DNA from: Paludibacter sp. UBA6032
GTDB taxonomy: Bacteria > Bacteroidota > Bacteroidia > Bacteroidales > Paludibacteraceae
Assembly (NCBI GenBank): GCA_002427885.1
Contig: DIZI01000008.1
Coordinates: 205,037-269,036 of the forward strand
Direction of reading: 5' to 3'
Length of the DNA stretch: 64,000 bases
Positions 1 to 7,803 of this stretch are shown piece by piece. The position numbers were made by a program, and so were the translations under genes. Position 1 is the first letter of the stretch, and each line of letters opens with the position of its first letter. A model generated the notes under the pieces. It worked only from the letters and a program-made list of their open reading frames with translations, ran no database searches and was not told the DNA's origin.

Positions 1-42
1 GGTGAAGCCTTCATTCATTCTAATCGAAAATTTAATTCGGTT

Positions 43-2013
43 TTATTCCTCCGATAGCTTAAATTCACTCACCGTCCGTGGTAACCAAACCCGCATAACG
101 GCACCACCACGATTATCCCACACGTTATACGGAATAGCAGTAAAGGTTTTCTTTTCGGTTTGCAGGCTAAGTTTATCTTCCGAAGGATATATTAAATTGC
201 CTTCCCCCTGAATGATATAAGTTCCTGTAAAAATGTCCTTATTAAAAGTAAGTTTTAAATCGGCTTTGTCAGGAAGAATTAAATTGGTCAAATCAAATGA
301 ATTGTCTTTGTCCTCCAGGCAGAAAAGAATCGGACCACGTTCCAATGCCACTAAACCACGATCGGCTTTTACCTTTTCATTCGCTGTTACCCGGTTGATA
401 ATCATCGGTAAAGTATATTCTACTTTATCGCCTTTTTTCCATTCACGGTCAATAACGGCATACCCTTCTTCCATGGTGGCTGTATAATCCTTTCCATTCA
501 CTTTGATGGTATATGCTGCTGTGACCGGATTCAGGTAATTGTACAAATCGCTTGGAACCGGCTGATTTTTTGCCCAACCGGGAATGCGTAACCGGAGGGC
601 AAATTTTGATTTTTGTTTGGGTTGGACACTAAAGCTTATCGCTCCATCCCACGGATAATTGCTTGTCTGACTGATTTGAACCGATTGTTTTGCATTCAGT
701 TTAATGGTTGCCGAACTACCGATAAATAAATTCACATACAGGCTGTTCCCTTTTTGTGCATAAATATATCCGGTTACCGACGACATAAAGCGGCAAAGAT
801 TGGTCGGACAACAGGAGCAAACAAACCAGGGTTCACGCACATAAGTGCCATCGGCTGCCAATGGATTTGGGTAGAAAAAGTTCTTTCCATCTAAACTGAC
901 ACTCGAAAGAACATTGTTGTAAAGACTTCTTTCCACCACATCAATATATTTGCTTTGTCCATGCAATTCGAACATACGGAAGTTCCAGTAAACATTGGCT
1001 ATGGCTGCACAGGTTTCGTTGTAGGCGCTTCCATTTGGTAATTCATAGTTGTCTCCGAACCGTTCGCCATCACCTCTGGCTCCAATTCCACCGTTGATAT
1101 AATATTTCTTTGAAACCATGTTTTCCCAGATACTGTCAATAGCTGTCAGATATTCTTTATTCCCGGTTAATGCGGCTACATCGGCCACTCCCGAATACAA
1201 ATAAGCTGCACGGACGGCATGACCAACGGCTTCACGCTGATCAACAACAGGTTCCTGATCCTGCCAGTATGAACGGTTTTTGTCAATCTTTTTCCCTCGG
1301 CAATCGATGAAATACTTTGCCAGATCGAGGTATTTTTTTTCTCCGGTTACCCGGTACAATCTGACCAGTCCCATTTCCACAATTTCATGACCGGGTGCTT
1401 CATTCCGTTTGCCCGGACCAAAAACCTGGCATAATAAATCTGCATTTTTCAGGGCGATATTCAGAAAATTTCTTTTTCCTGTTGCCATATAATGAGCAGC
1501 AGCTGCTTCAAAGAGATGACCGGAGCAGTAAAGTTCGTGACTTTGTTGAGGATCATTTACCCAACGTTCTTTTCCGGCCCAGCCAAAGGGTTTTTCGGGA
1601 TTAATGGTACGTGCCGTGTAAAGATAACCGTCAGGTTCCTGCGCTTTCGAAACGATAGTTATCAGGCTGTCAATATATTTATCAAGTTTTGCATCGGGAT
1701 GAACCGACATGGAGAATGATGCTCCCTCGATTATTTTGTAAATATCAGTATCGTCAAATGTATAAGTGGTCATGAACTTTCCTGTATGAGTAGCCGCATT
1801 GACAAAGTTTTGAATCCGTCCTGTTTCTTCACACTTTTCGAACGAAGCAGGAATTGTTGCTGTCCGGTTGGTTTCGACCCGGGGCATCCAATAGGTATCG
1901 TTCAGTTTTACCTGATTGAATGGTACTCCTGTAAAAGGATAGTCTGTTGTTTGTGCTGTTGCATTTAGTCCTGCAAACAAACATAAAAGGGAGGAAATAA
2001 GTAACTTTTTCAT
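43..2013 (-). CDS. GH127 beta-L-arabinofuranosidase, secreted
   Basis: Predicted to remove terminal beta-L-arabinofuranose from plant polysaccharides or glycoproteins in the periplasm or at the cell surface. The protein (656 aa) begins with a signal peptide (hydrophobic stretch ending near ALNATAQ-type cleavage at about residue 21). The GH127 (former DUF1680) zinc/thiolate site is visible: E333 and C335 in YNETC, and the adjacent pair C401-C402 in CSCCPTN, where the first of the pair is the nucleophile in characterised members. The ATG at 2013 is chosen over an upstream TTG at 2028 because the signal peptide starts there. It stands alone, with no SusCD pair beside it, so its target sugar cannot be inferred from context. 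Family call is firm; exact specificity is inference. Confidence 0.9.
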   Translation of the reverse strand: MKKLLISSLLCLFAGLNATAQTTDYPFTGVPFNQVKLNDTYWMPRVETNRTATIPASFEKCEETGRIQNFVNAATHTGKFMTTYTFDDTDIYKIIEGASFSMSVHPDAKLDKYIDSLITIVSKAQEPDGYLYTARTINPEKPFGWAGKERWVNDPQQSHELYCSGHLFEAAAAHYMATGKRNFLNIALKNADLLCQVFGPGKRNEAPGHEIVEMGLVRLYRVTGEKKYLDLAKYFIDCRGKKIDKNRSYWQDQEPVVDQREAVGHAVRAAYLYSGVADVAALTGNKEYLTAIDSIWENMVSKKYYINGGIGARGDGERFGDNYELPNGSAYNETCAAIANVYWNFRMFELHGQSKYIDVVERSLYNNVLSSVSLDGKNFFYPNPLAADGTYVREPWFVCSCCPTNLCRFMSSVTGYIYAQKGNSLYVNLFIGSSATIKLNAKQSVQISQTSNYPWDGAISFSVQPKQKSKFALRLRIPGWAKNQPVPSDLYNYLNPVTAAYTIKVNGKDYTATMEEGYAVIDREWKKGDKVEYTLPMIINRVTANEKVKADRGLVALERGPILFCLEDKDNSFDLTNLILPDKADLKLTFNKDIFTGTYIIQGEGNLIYPSEDKLSLQTEKKTFTAIPYNVWDNRGGAVMRVWLPRTVSEFKLSEE

Positions 2014-2042
2014 TTGCTGATGTGTCAAAAATTAATAATGAG

Positions 2043-2050
2043 CAAAAGTA
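2043..2050 (-). promoter_or_regulatory. Putative -7 element for the GH127 gene
   Basis: On the minus strand TACTTTTG fits the Bacteroidetes -7 consensus TAnnTTTG, 30 bases ahead of the ATG. No good TTTG at the expected -33 distance was seen, so the call rests on one motif. Confidence 0.45.
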
Positions 2051-2174
2051 AGGTTTCTTTTTGATAATCGGAGTGGAAATTTGTTCCAATTAGGAGGAAA
2101 ATTATTTCATTGAATGAAGCATTGATGATTAATTTGTTCAAGAAATAGTTTAAAGAACTTTTTTATTTGACACA

Positions 2175-2231
2175 AAAATTCCTCTTTCGCAGATAAGCAC
2201 TTGTAGATCTTACCTGCAAAAGAGGAATTTT
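2175..2231 (-). terminator. Terminator of the thioredoxin operon
   Basis: Two 18-base arms (2175-2192 and 2214-2231) pair with a single mismatch around a 21-base loop, just after the stop of the thioredoxin lipoprotein gene on the minus strand. The run of T after the second arm is short and interrupted, so it could also act as a 3' stabilising hairpin. The rest of the gap to the GH127 start holds only that gene's promoter. Confidence 0.65.
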
Positions 2232-2276
2232 AAAGGTTAGTGTTTAATGAATGTTTCAAATAAACACTTGTTGAAA

Positions 2277-2756
2277 TTATTTTTTCAACAATACATCTTT
2301 GATCGCATTTTTGAATGCGTCTTTTGGCATGGCACCTTGTGCCATTTGCGGAGCTCCGTCCATTGGACAGAACAGTATAGTCGGAATGCTACGAATACCG
2401 AAAGCACCGGCAAGTTCTTGTTCTTCTTCTGTGTTTACTTTGTAAACATAAATTTGTCCATCGTATTCTTTTGCTAAATCTTCCAATATTGGAGCTACAG
2501 CTTTACATGGTTGACACCAATCGGCGTAGAAATCGATAATACAAGGTTTGTCACCTAAATACTTCCATTCGGTTGGGTTTTTTTCGTAATTGGCTACTTT
2601 TGCTAAAAATTCTGCTTTGGTTAAATGAATTGGTCCCATTTTTTTTACTTCTTTTGAGGGGTTATTAATTTCTGTTTTATTTTCATCTTTGTTTTTTCCG
2701 GCACATGCCGAAAATGTTACTGCAAGCAACAGGCTCGCGAAAATCAGTTTTTTCAT
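2277..2756 (-). CDS. Thioredoxin-fold lipoprotein
   Basis: Thiol-disulfide exchange protein anchored in a membrane facing the periplasm. The 159-aa product has a lipoprotein signal with the lipid-modified cysteine at residue 18 (TFSAC), a polar linker, and a thioredoxin domain with the redox motif WCQPC at residues 80-84 and the cis-proline loop SIPT. It is the last gene of a minus-strand operon with three small cysteine-bearing proteins, and is followed by a hairpin terminator. An ArsR-type operator lies at the head of the operon. The CQPC variant is usual for Bacteroidetes thioredoxin-like proteins. Its partner could be any of the CxxC or CPxxxC proteins encoded just upstream; that link is inference. 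Confidence 0.88.
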   Translation of the reverse strand: MKKLIFASLLLAVTFSACAGKNKDENKTEINNPSKEVKKMGPIHLTKAEFLAKVANYEKNPTEWKYLGDKPCIIDFYADWCQPCKAVAPILEDLAKEYDGQIYVYKVNTEEEQELAGAFGIRSIPTILFCPMDGAPQMAQGAMPKDAFKNAIKDVLLKK

Positions 2757-2800
2757 ACTTTGAATTTCTTATTAATTGTAAATTATTAATTATAAATTGA

Positions 2801-3061
2801 TTAGAGCGCGCATCCCCAAATGGATGGATCATCGTAGCTAAGGGTTGATTCTGCGTTGTTTTCTAACTCAGGATAACCTAATGAAAGAAGCATTTCCGCA
2901 ATTTCTTTCCGGCTTATTTCATCGGTATGCGTTACAACAACTTCTCCTTTTATCTGATCGATTTCAGCCCCGAAAACTCCACGTAATGTACCCAGACTCT
3001 TGAGTGTTTTATTGGTACAGGTCATGCAATCCGATTTCGATATTATAAATGTGCTATACAT
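2801..3061 (-). CDS. Small heavy-metal-associated (HMA-like) protein
   Basis: An 86-aa protein resembling the beta-alpha-beta-beta-alpha-beta fold of copper-chaperone domains. The usual GMTCxxC loop appears as SDCMTC at residues 10-15, where C12 and C15 form a CxxC pair placed at the expected end of strand 1. A further cysteine sits in the C-terminal tail (WGCAL). There is no signal peptide, so it should be cytoplasmic. It lies 5 bases after the preceding operon gene and 44 bases before the thioredoxin gene. A role in metal or sulfane-sulfur transfer is possible; the shifted CxxC makes classical copper binding uncertain. Confidence 0.65.
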   Translation of the reverse strand: MYSTFIISKSDCMTCTNKTLKSLGTLRGVFGAEIDQIKGEVVVTHTDEISRKEIAEMLLSLGYPELENNAESTLSYDDPSIWGCAL

Positions 3062-3066
3062 GACTT

Positions 3067-3309
3067 TTATTTATTTGGTTCGTATTTCTCTGTCTTAATA
3101 ATTGTCTTATCTTCTTTACGAACAGGTGTCTCGCAACTTCCTCCCGGACAACTGATATTAAATATTGCCTGCGAACCTAATATCACTGCTCCAAAAAGGT
3201 AAAGTGATTCGCGGTTATAATAATAAGCGATACCCAGTGCTACGGACAAAACAAGGCGAATTATGCGTGCAGTGCCCCAGTCTTTAAAATAATTTTTAAT
3301 TTGTTCCAC
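3067..3309 (-). CDS. DUF2892-like small membrane protein
   Basis: An 80-aa membrane protein with two short hydrophobic segments (about 15-30 and 36-50) of the kind found in DUF2892, a domain often attached to rhodanese sulfurtransferases (YgaP type). A CPGGSC motif follows the second segment (residues about 54-59), giving a possible redox or metal-binding cysteine pair at the membrane face, then a charged tail. The start is GTG at 3309, inside the end of the preceding gene, so translation is probably coupled. The function is unknown. Its place in an ArsR-controlled operon with a thioredoxin suggests thiol, sulfur or metal handling. Confidence 0.6.
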   Translation of the reverse strand: MEQIKNYFKDWGTARIIRLVLSVALGIAYYYNRESLYLFGAVILGSQAIFNISCPGGSCETPVRKEDKTIIKTEKYEPNK

Positions 3310-3502
3310 GTTCTTTCTTTTTAAACATATCTAATAATAAATACCCTAATACAGCACCGTAAATCATACTTATATAGGGATTTGAGGTAATTGGACAAGT
3401 TCCGCTTGTACAGCCCACAAAATAATAATAGGCAAATCCACCTCCCGCGCCAAGCACTGAACCGATTATTTTTAAAATATTCTTTTTGATAAAGTCTTTC
3501 AT
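3296..3502 (-). CDS. DUF6132-like small membrane protein
   Basis: A 68-aa protein with a basic N-terminus, a glycine-rich transmembrane segment (about 11-30), a loop carrying GCTSGTCPITSNP (two cysteines, the second followed by proline), and a second membrane segment (about 46-60). This architecture matches the DUF6132 family of Bacteroidetes. It is the first gene of the cysteine-rich operon; its last 14 bases overlap the GTG start of the next gene. The shared operator sits 35 bases upstream of its start. No biochemical role is established for the family, to my knowledge; the two-cysteine loop suggests redox or metal chemistry. Confidence 0.6.
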   Translation of the reverse strand: MKDFIKKNILKIIGSVLGAGGGFAYYYFVGCTSGTCPITSNPYISMIYGAVLGYLLLDMFKKKERGTN

Positions 3503-3536
3503 TTTTGAAAATATTAATTGTAGATTCTATAATGTA

Positions 3537-3557
3537 TATATAAACATATATTCATAT
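3537..3557 (-). promoter_or_regulatory. ArsR-family operator in front of the cysteine-rich operon
   Basis: This 21-bp AT-rich site (minus-strand core ATGAATATATGTT) differs at one base from the site at 3896-3916 in the repressor's own promoter. A repeated site in both promoters is what an autoregulated ArsR-type repressor controlling the adjacent operon would need. The -7 element here is less clear (TATGTTTA overlaps the site). Confidence 0.65.
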
Positions 3558-3578
3558 TTATGTCAAAATAAAACTGCT

Positions 3579-3875
3579 TTAGACACAGTTGCAGGTTCTT
3601 ATGCAATCAATGATTTGAACCATTTGTTTGTTTTTCAAAGAATAATAACAGTTTTTCCCATCCCTGCGGCAGTTCAGAATCCCTTTTGCCCGCATATCGG
3701 TCAGATGATGTGAAAGTAATGACTGTTCACAATTTAATTGCTCGCCTAATTGCGAAACGTTCATTTCTTCCTGTTCCGACAAGATGGAGATGACACATAA
3801 ACGGGTGCCGTTCGAAATAGCTTTTAAAGTATATGCAGCTTCTTCCATTTTTATTGTATCCTGTTTTTCATTCAT
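3579..3875 (-). CDS. ArsR/SmtB-family transcriptional repressor
   Basis: A 98-aa winged-helix repressor. The recognition helix region QLGEQLNCEQSLLSHHL and the wing RRDGKNCYYSL are typical. Cysteines occur in helix 2 (TRLCV), in the recognition region (LNC), at the wing and in a C-terminal CIRTCNC cluster; a helix-2/C-terminal cysteine pairing recalls persulfide sensors of the BigR/SqrR kind, while metal sensing is equally possible. An in-frame ATG at 3914 would add 13 residues, but it lies inside the operator, downstream of the -33 and upstream of the -7 element, so it cannot be transcribed from this promoter; the ATG at 3875 is chosen. It precedes, in the same orientation, the operon it probably controls. 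Confidence 0.88.
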   Translation of the reverse strand: MNEKQDTIKMEEAAYTLKAISNGTRLCVISILSEQEEMNVSQLGEQLNCEQSLLSHHLTDMRAKGILNCRRDGKNCYYSLKNKQMVQIIDCIRTCNCV

Positions 3876-3891
3876 GGTTTGAAATTTTCTG

Positions 3892-3923
3892 CAAATATAT
3901 GAACATATATTCATATGAACAAA
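3892..3923 (-). promoter_or_regulatory. Autoregulated promoter of the ArsR-type gene with embedded operator
   Basis: On the minus strand TTTG (3923-3920) and TATATTTG (3899-3892) are separated by exactly 20 bases, a perfect match to the Bacteroidetes primary promoter. The spacer is filled by a near palindrome (TTCATATGAA, TATATGTTCA), the operator shared with 3537-3557. A bound repressor would block sigma contact with both elements. Confidence 0.8.
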
Positions 3924-4024
3924 ACATTTTTCGTTTTTTTATGAAAAAAGGGTTCAATTTGGTAAGTATAAAAAAAAACGGTGAGTTTCCGCTCTTTTTT
4001 AATGACTAATTTTAAAGAATAAAG

Positions 4025-4032
4025 TATCTTTG
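4025..4032 (+). promoter_or_regulatory. Putative -7 element for aroB
   Basis: TATCTTTG matches TAnnTTTG, 18 bases before the aroB ATG. The expected TTTG about 20 bases upstream is absent (only a T-rich run). Confidence 0.5.
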
Positions 4033-4050
4033 TAAGCTAAAAATAATCCG

Positions 4051-5103
4051 ATGAGTCATTCGATTACAAAGATATGTACAGATTTTATTCCTGAATTGAA
4101 TAATGCAATAGCAGAACAAACGGCAGAAACAATTTTTGTACTAACCGATGAAAATACCCGTAAACTATGTTTGCCGGCATTGATGCAGTCCGAAAAATTA
4201 CAGGGATGTCACGTAATTAGCATCCCGAGTGGAGATGAAAATAAGAATGTTGAATCAGCAGTAGAGATATGGAAGTATTTAAGTGAAAATGGAGCAACCC
4301 GTAAATCATTGATAATTAATGTGGGTGGTGGAATGGTAACCGATATCGGGGGATTTACCGCTTCAACATTTAAACGTGGACTGCGTTATATAAACGTATC
4401 AACAACTTTGCTGGGTGCTGTGGATGCAGCTACCGGTGGGAAAACCGGGATTAATTTTTTGGGATTGAAAAATGAAATTGGTGTTTTTGCACCGGCCGAA
4501 ACGGTTTTGATTCATGTTGATTTCTTCAAAACGCTGAACGATGAAAATCTTCGGTCGGGTTACGCGGAAATGGTGAAACATGCCCTGATTGATACCCGGG
4601 ATGAATGGGAAAGTGTTTTGAAATTCGATCTGGAGAATATTGAATTTGATAAATTGAAAATATTATTAGCCAGAAGTATCCGAATTAAAGAGCGGATTGT
4701 TGAAGAAGATCCGTTCGAAGCGAATATACGTAAAGCGCTTAATTTGGGTCATACCTTTGGTCATGCCTTCGAAAGTTACTCGTACAAAACAGAGAAACCG
4801 GCTTTGCATGGGTATGCAGTTATGTGGGGGCTTTTATGCGAATTATATTTATCACATATAAAATTGAATTTTCCAAAAGAAGATTTACTTCGACTTAAGT
4901 ATTTGATTAAAGAATATTATGGTAGTTTTGTGTTTCATTGTCAGCAATACGAAACTCTTTTTGAGTTGATGACACACGATAAGAAAAACGATTCGAAGGA
5001 GATCAACTTTACCTTGTTGGCTGATGTTGGCGATATTCGTATAAATCAAACTGCAACAAAGGAAGAAATTTTCGAATGTTTTGATTTTTTCAGAGAAGGA
5101 TAG
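4051..5103 (+). CDS. aroB: 3-dehydroquinate synthase
   Basis: Converts DAHP to 3-dehydroquinate, step two of the shikimate pathway, in the cytoplasm. At 350 aa it is the usual length. The NAD-binding region INVGGGMVTDIGGF (about 89-102), the substrate loop DAATGGKTGIN (about 125-135) and the metal ligands E173, H234 and H253 (in GYAEMVKHA, LGHTFGH and LHGYAV) are all visible. It heads a loose plus-strand group with the CoA-binding protein gene (35 bases downstream) and dapB; the promoter-like TATCTTTG lies just upstream. Confidence 0.96.
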   Translation: MSHSITKICTDFIPELNNAIAEQTAETIFVLTDENTRKLCLPALMQSEKLQGCHVISIPSGDENKNVESAVEIWKYLSENGATRKSLIINVGGGMVTDIGGFTASTFKRGLRYINVSTTLLGAVDAATGGKTGINFLGLKNEIGVFAPAETVLIHVDFFKTLNDENLRSGYAEMVKHALIDTRDEWESVLKFDLENIEFDKLKILLARSIRIKERIVEEDPFEANIRKALNLGHTFGHAFESYSYKTEKPALHGYAVMWGLLCELYLSHIKLNFPKEDLLRLKYLIKEYYGSFVFHCQQYETLFELMTHDKKNDSKEINFTLLADVGDIRINQTATKEEIFECFDFFREG

Positions 5104-5138
5104 AGATATTTACTATTTTAACATTTACAATTGAAAGA

Positions 5139-5498
5139 ATGAAAAAAACTTTGATAATAGGAGCAAGCAATAATCCCGAACGGTATGCCTACAAAGCAGC
5201 CGAACGATTGTTGGCGCATGGTCATGAAATTGAATTACTCGGACTAAAAGCTGTTGAGGTTTTTGGCAAAACTGTTGATACAGAACGAAAATCCTACAAC
5301 AATTTAGATACTGTAACTTTATATGTTGGACCAAGTAATCAACCGGAATATTATGATTATATCTTGTCGTTGAAACCCAAACGGGTGGTTTTTAATCCGG
5401 GTACAGAAAACGAAGAGTTCGAAAATTTATTGACAAAAAATGGCATTATCGCCGAAGAAGCCTGTACCTTGGTACTGCTTGGAACGGGACAATATTGA
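5139..5498 (+). CDS. CoA-binding (YccU-like) Rossmann protein
   Basis: A 119-aa single-domain protein with an N-terminal nucleotide-binding loop IIGASNNPERYAY (residues 6-18), followed by strand-helix repeats and the segment VVFNPGTENEEF, as in the small CoA-binding/YccU family. Members are thought to bind CoA or a nucleotide, but the cellular role is unknown. It lies between aroB and dapB on the same strand. The stop is followed by a 109-base gap with a partial TCCCGATAGCTATC repeat and the C4/G4 repeat in front of dapB. Confidence 0.8.
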   Translation: MKKTLIIGASNNPERYAYKAAERLLAHGHEIELLGLKAVEVFGKTVDTERKSYNNLDTVTLYVGPSNQPEYYDYILSLKPKRVVFNPGTENEEFENLLTKNGIIAEEACTLVLLGTGQY

Positions 5499-5584
5499 AG
5501 ACCCCTTTCCTTATCCCGATAGCTATCATGGAGGGAATGCAAAATTGGGTAAATAAAATTTTTTACAAATAAAAAACTAAAATA

Positions 5585-5607
5585 GTTCCCCTTTAGGGGA
5601 TAGGGGT
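5585..5607 (+). repeat. C4/G4 palindromic repeat abutting the dapB start codon
   Basis: The sequence reads GTTCCCCTTTAGGGG followed by ATAGGGGT and then directly the dapB ATG. It differs by one base from the nifV copies. It occupies the space where a ribosome would land, so the start codon follows a stable small hairpin. A weak opposite-facing partner may exist at 5501-5517. Confidence 0.8.
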
Positions 5608-6324
5608 ATGAAAATAGCTTTAATAGGATATGGTAAAATGGGTAAAACCATTGAACGAATTGCAAAAGAACGTGGACATGAAATTGTATCCGTGATTGAT
5701 GTAGATAATATTTCTGATTTTGAATCGGATGCTTTTGCAAGTGCTGATGTTGCCATTGAGTTTACGGCTCCGGCTGTGGCATTGAGCAATTACCGCCGTG
5801 CTTTTGCAGCAGGAGTTGCAGTGGTTTCGGGAACAACCGGATGGACAGAAGAGTTACCGGCGTTAAAAAAAGAAATTGAAGCGGGTGGAAAGACTTTGTT
5901 TTGGTCATCAAATTTTAGTTTGGGTATGAATGTGTTTATGGCAGTCAATAAATACCTGGCGGGAATTATGAATCAGTTTCCGAACTACAATGTAGAGATG
6001 ACTGAAGTACACCACACTCAGAAGTTAGATGCACCCAGTGGTACCGCGATAACACTCGCAGAAGGGATTTTGGAAAAACTGGACAGGAAGTCTTTATGGA
6101 CAAAAGAAACTGAAACAAAGCCGGAAGAGTTGGCCATTAAATCCATTCGTGAAGGACAGGTTCCCGGAATTCATACCATTCGCTACGAATCGGAAGTGGA
6201 TTTTATTGAAATCACTCACGATGCCAAAAATCGTGAAGGTTTGGCATTGGGTGCAGTCATTGCAGCTGAATTTACTGCAGGGAAAAAAGGATTTCTGGGA
6301 ATGAACGATATGCTCAAATTTTAA
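5608..6324 (+). CDS. dapB: 4-hydroxy-tetrahydrodipicolinate reductase
   Basis: Reduces HTPA to tetrahydrodipicolinate in the lysine/diaminopimelate pathway, feeding peptidoglycan. The 238-aa product has the N-terminal nucleotide-binding motif GYGKMGKTIE (residues 7-16), the loop SGTTGW, and the active-site block EVHHTQKLDAPSGTA (about 131-145) with its catalytic histidine and lysine. It is somewhat shorter than the enterobacterial enzyme but normal for Bacteroidetes. Its start codon abuts a C4/G4 repeat. The dapB-lepB-lepB-WbqC order that follows is, as far as I recall, common in Bacteroidales. Confidence 0.96.
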   Translation: MKIALIGYGKMGKTIERIAKERGHEIVSVIDVDNISDFESDAFASADVAIEFTAPAVALSNYRRAFAAGVAVVSGTTGWTEELPALKKEIEAGGKTLFWSSNFSLGMNVFMAVNKYLAGIMNQFPNYNVEMTEVHHTQKLDAPSGTAITLAEGILEKLDRKSLWTKETETKPEELAIKSIREGQVPGIHTIRYESEVDFIEITHDAKNREGLALGAVIAAEFTAGKKGFLGMNDMLKF

Positions 6325-6383
6325 GGATGCATGATGTCCAAAGGGCAATGATTTGAATACACATAAAAAATTATTTTTAAAAA

Positions 6384-7784
6384 ATGGATACTGAAAAACT
6401 AACATCCCGATTTCAACAACCTTTGAAACAATGGATAAAAGCCCTGATTTGGTGCATCATATATATTCTTTTTATCGTTTGGGTAGGTAACTTCTGGTGG
6501 TTGTTTCTGCTACCGGTAATTTTCGATTCATTTATTACCCGTTACATTCCCTGGACTTTCTGGAAGAAAACAAAAAACAAAGCCTTGTTGGGAATTATGG
6601 GATGGGTTGATGCCATTGTATTTGCTTTGGTAGCCGTGTATTTTATAAATACTTTTTTATTCCAGAATTATCAGATCCCGAGTTCATCGTTGGAAAAAAG
6701 TTTGTTGGTTGGTGATTTTTTATTTGTGAGTAAAGCCAGCTACGGACCCCGTGTCCCTATGACTCCGCTTTCATTTCCATTGGTTCAGCACACTTTCCCG
6801 ATACTGAACACGAAATCATTTATCGAACATCCACAATGGGAATACAAACGGTTGAAAGGTTTTGATTCGGTAAAACGAAATGATATTGTGGTGTTTAACT
6901 TCCCAACCGGTGACACAGTAGCGCTAAAACAGCAAAATCCGGATTACTATACTTTGTGTTATTATTATGGACGCGATGTGGTGAGAAGCCGGAAGGATAT
7001 TTTTGGAGATATTGTTTATCGTCCGGTAGATCGTCAGGAAAATTATGTGAAACGTTGCGTAGCCATCTCGGGAGACTGGTTGCAGGTGAAAGATAATCAG
7101 GTTTATGTGAATAATCAGAAACAGGATAAATTTCCCGGAATTCAGTTTAATTATTTTATTCAAACCGATGGAACGCGTCTGACGAATGAATTACTTGATA
7201 AATTACACATAAGCGTTGATGACAGGATGTTGTTGGACAATACCCAAAGTGCAAATCAAATTGCAAGTTTAGGTTTGGATGTCAAATTACCGGTTTACCA
7301 TTTTCCTTTAACGGAAGAAAGTTATTCTGAACTATTACAGACTCCCGGCGTTAAAATAATTAAAATTGAACCGGCTGTAGCGGGTGGTGAAGTTTTTCCT
7401 TTGGGTTCTCATAAAAATTGGAACCGTGACAATTATGGTCCGATCTGGATACCTAAAAAAGGAGCTAAATTGTTGCTGAATGCATATAATTTACCGATTT
7501 ATGAACTTTGTATCCGTTCATATGAAAAGAATAAACTGGAAGTACATGACGGTGTGTTTTATATCAATGATGTGCCGACAAAAACATATACATTCAAAAT
7601 GGATTATTACTGGATGATGGGTGATAACCGACATAATTCAGCCGATTCACGATACTGGGGTTTTGTGCCCGAAGATCATATTGTGGGTCGTCCGGTATTG
7701 GTTTGGTTGTCGTTGGATAAGGATAAAGGATGGTTTGACGGAAAAATTCGCTTTAACCGGTTCTTTAAAAATGCCGAAAGATAA
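6384..7784 (+). CDS. lepB: Signal peptidase I, first of two tandem copies
   Basis: Cleaves signal peptides on the outer face of the inner membrane. The 466-aa protein has two N-terminal membrane regions (about 20-50 and 70-92) and the S26 motifs: IPSSSLEKSLLVGDF with catalytic serine at about 102, YVKRCVAISGDW with the general-base lysine at about 223, and GDNRHNSADSRYWGFV near the C-terminus. The box around the serine has Leu and Lys where many bacteria have Met and Pro (SMxPT). A long insert (about 235-400) separates the catalytic boxes, as in other Bacteroidetes enzymes. The next gene is a close paralogue. Confidence 0.94.
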   Translation: MDTEKLTSRFQQPLKQWIKALIWCIIYILFIVWVGNFWWLFLLPVIFDSFITRYIPWTFWKKTKNKALLGIMGWVDAIVFALVAVYFINTFLFQNYQIPSSSLEKSLLVGDFLFVSKASYGPRVPMTPLSFPLVQHTFPILNTKSFIEHPQWEYKRLKGFDSVKRNDIVVFNFPTGDTVALKQQNPDYYTLCYYYGRDVVRSRKDIFGDIVYRPVDRQENYVKRCVAISGDWLQVKDNQVYVNNQKQDKFPGIQFNYFIQTDGTRLTNELLDKLHISVDDRMLLDNTQSANQIASLGLDVKLPVYHFPLTEESYSELLQTPGVKIIKIEPAVAGGEVFPLGSHKNWNRDNYGPIWIPKKGAKLLLNAYNLPIYELCIRSYEKNKLEVHDGVFYINDVPTKTYTFKMDYYWMMGDNRHNSADSRYWGFVPEDHIVGRPVLVWLSLDKDKGWFDGKIRFNRFFKNAER

Positions 7785-7803
7785 GGCAGGATAAATAAAT
7801 TTT

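Noticed and set aside
1395..1968. Plus-strand open frames across the GH127 gene and other antisense frames over long genes
   Set aside because: They are shadows of well-supported genes, with no domain, start context or promoter of their own.
3876..3914. Longer ArsR-type protein from the ATG at 3914
   Set aside because: That ATG is inside the operator and upstream of the -7 element, so it would not be in the transcript from the clear promoter.
2277..3914. Arsenic resistance operon
   Set aside because: Only the repressor fold matches; there is no arsenate reductase, ArsB/Acr3 pump or ArsA.
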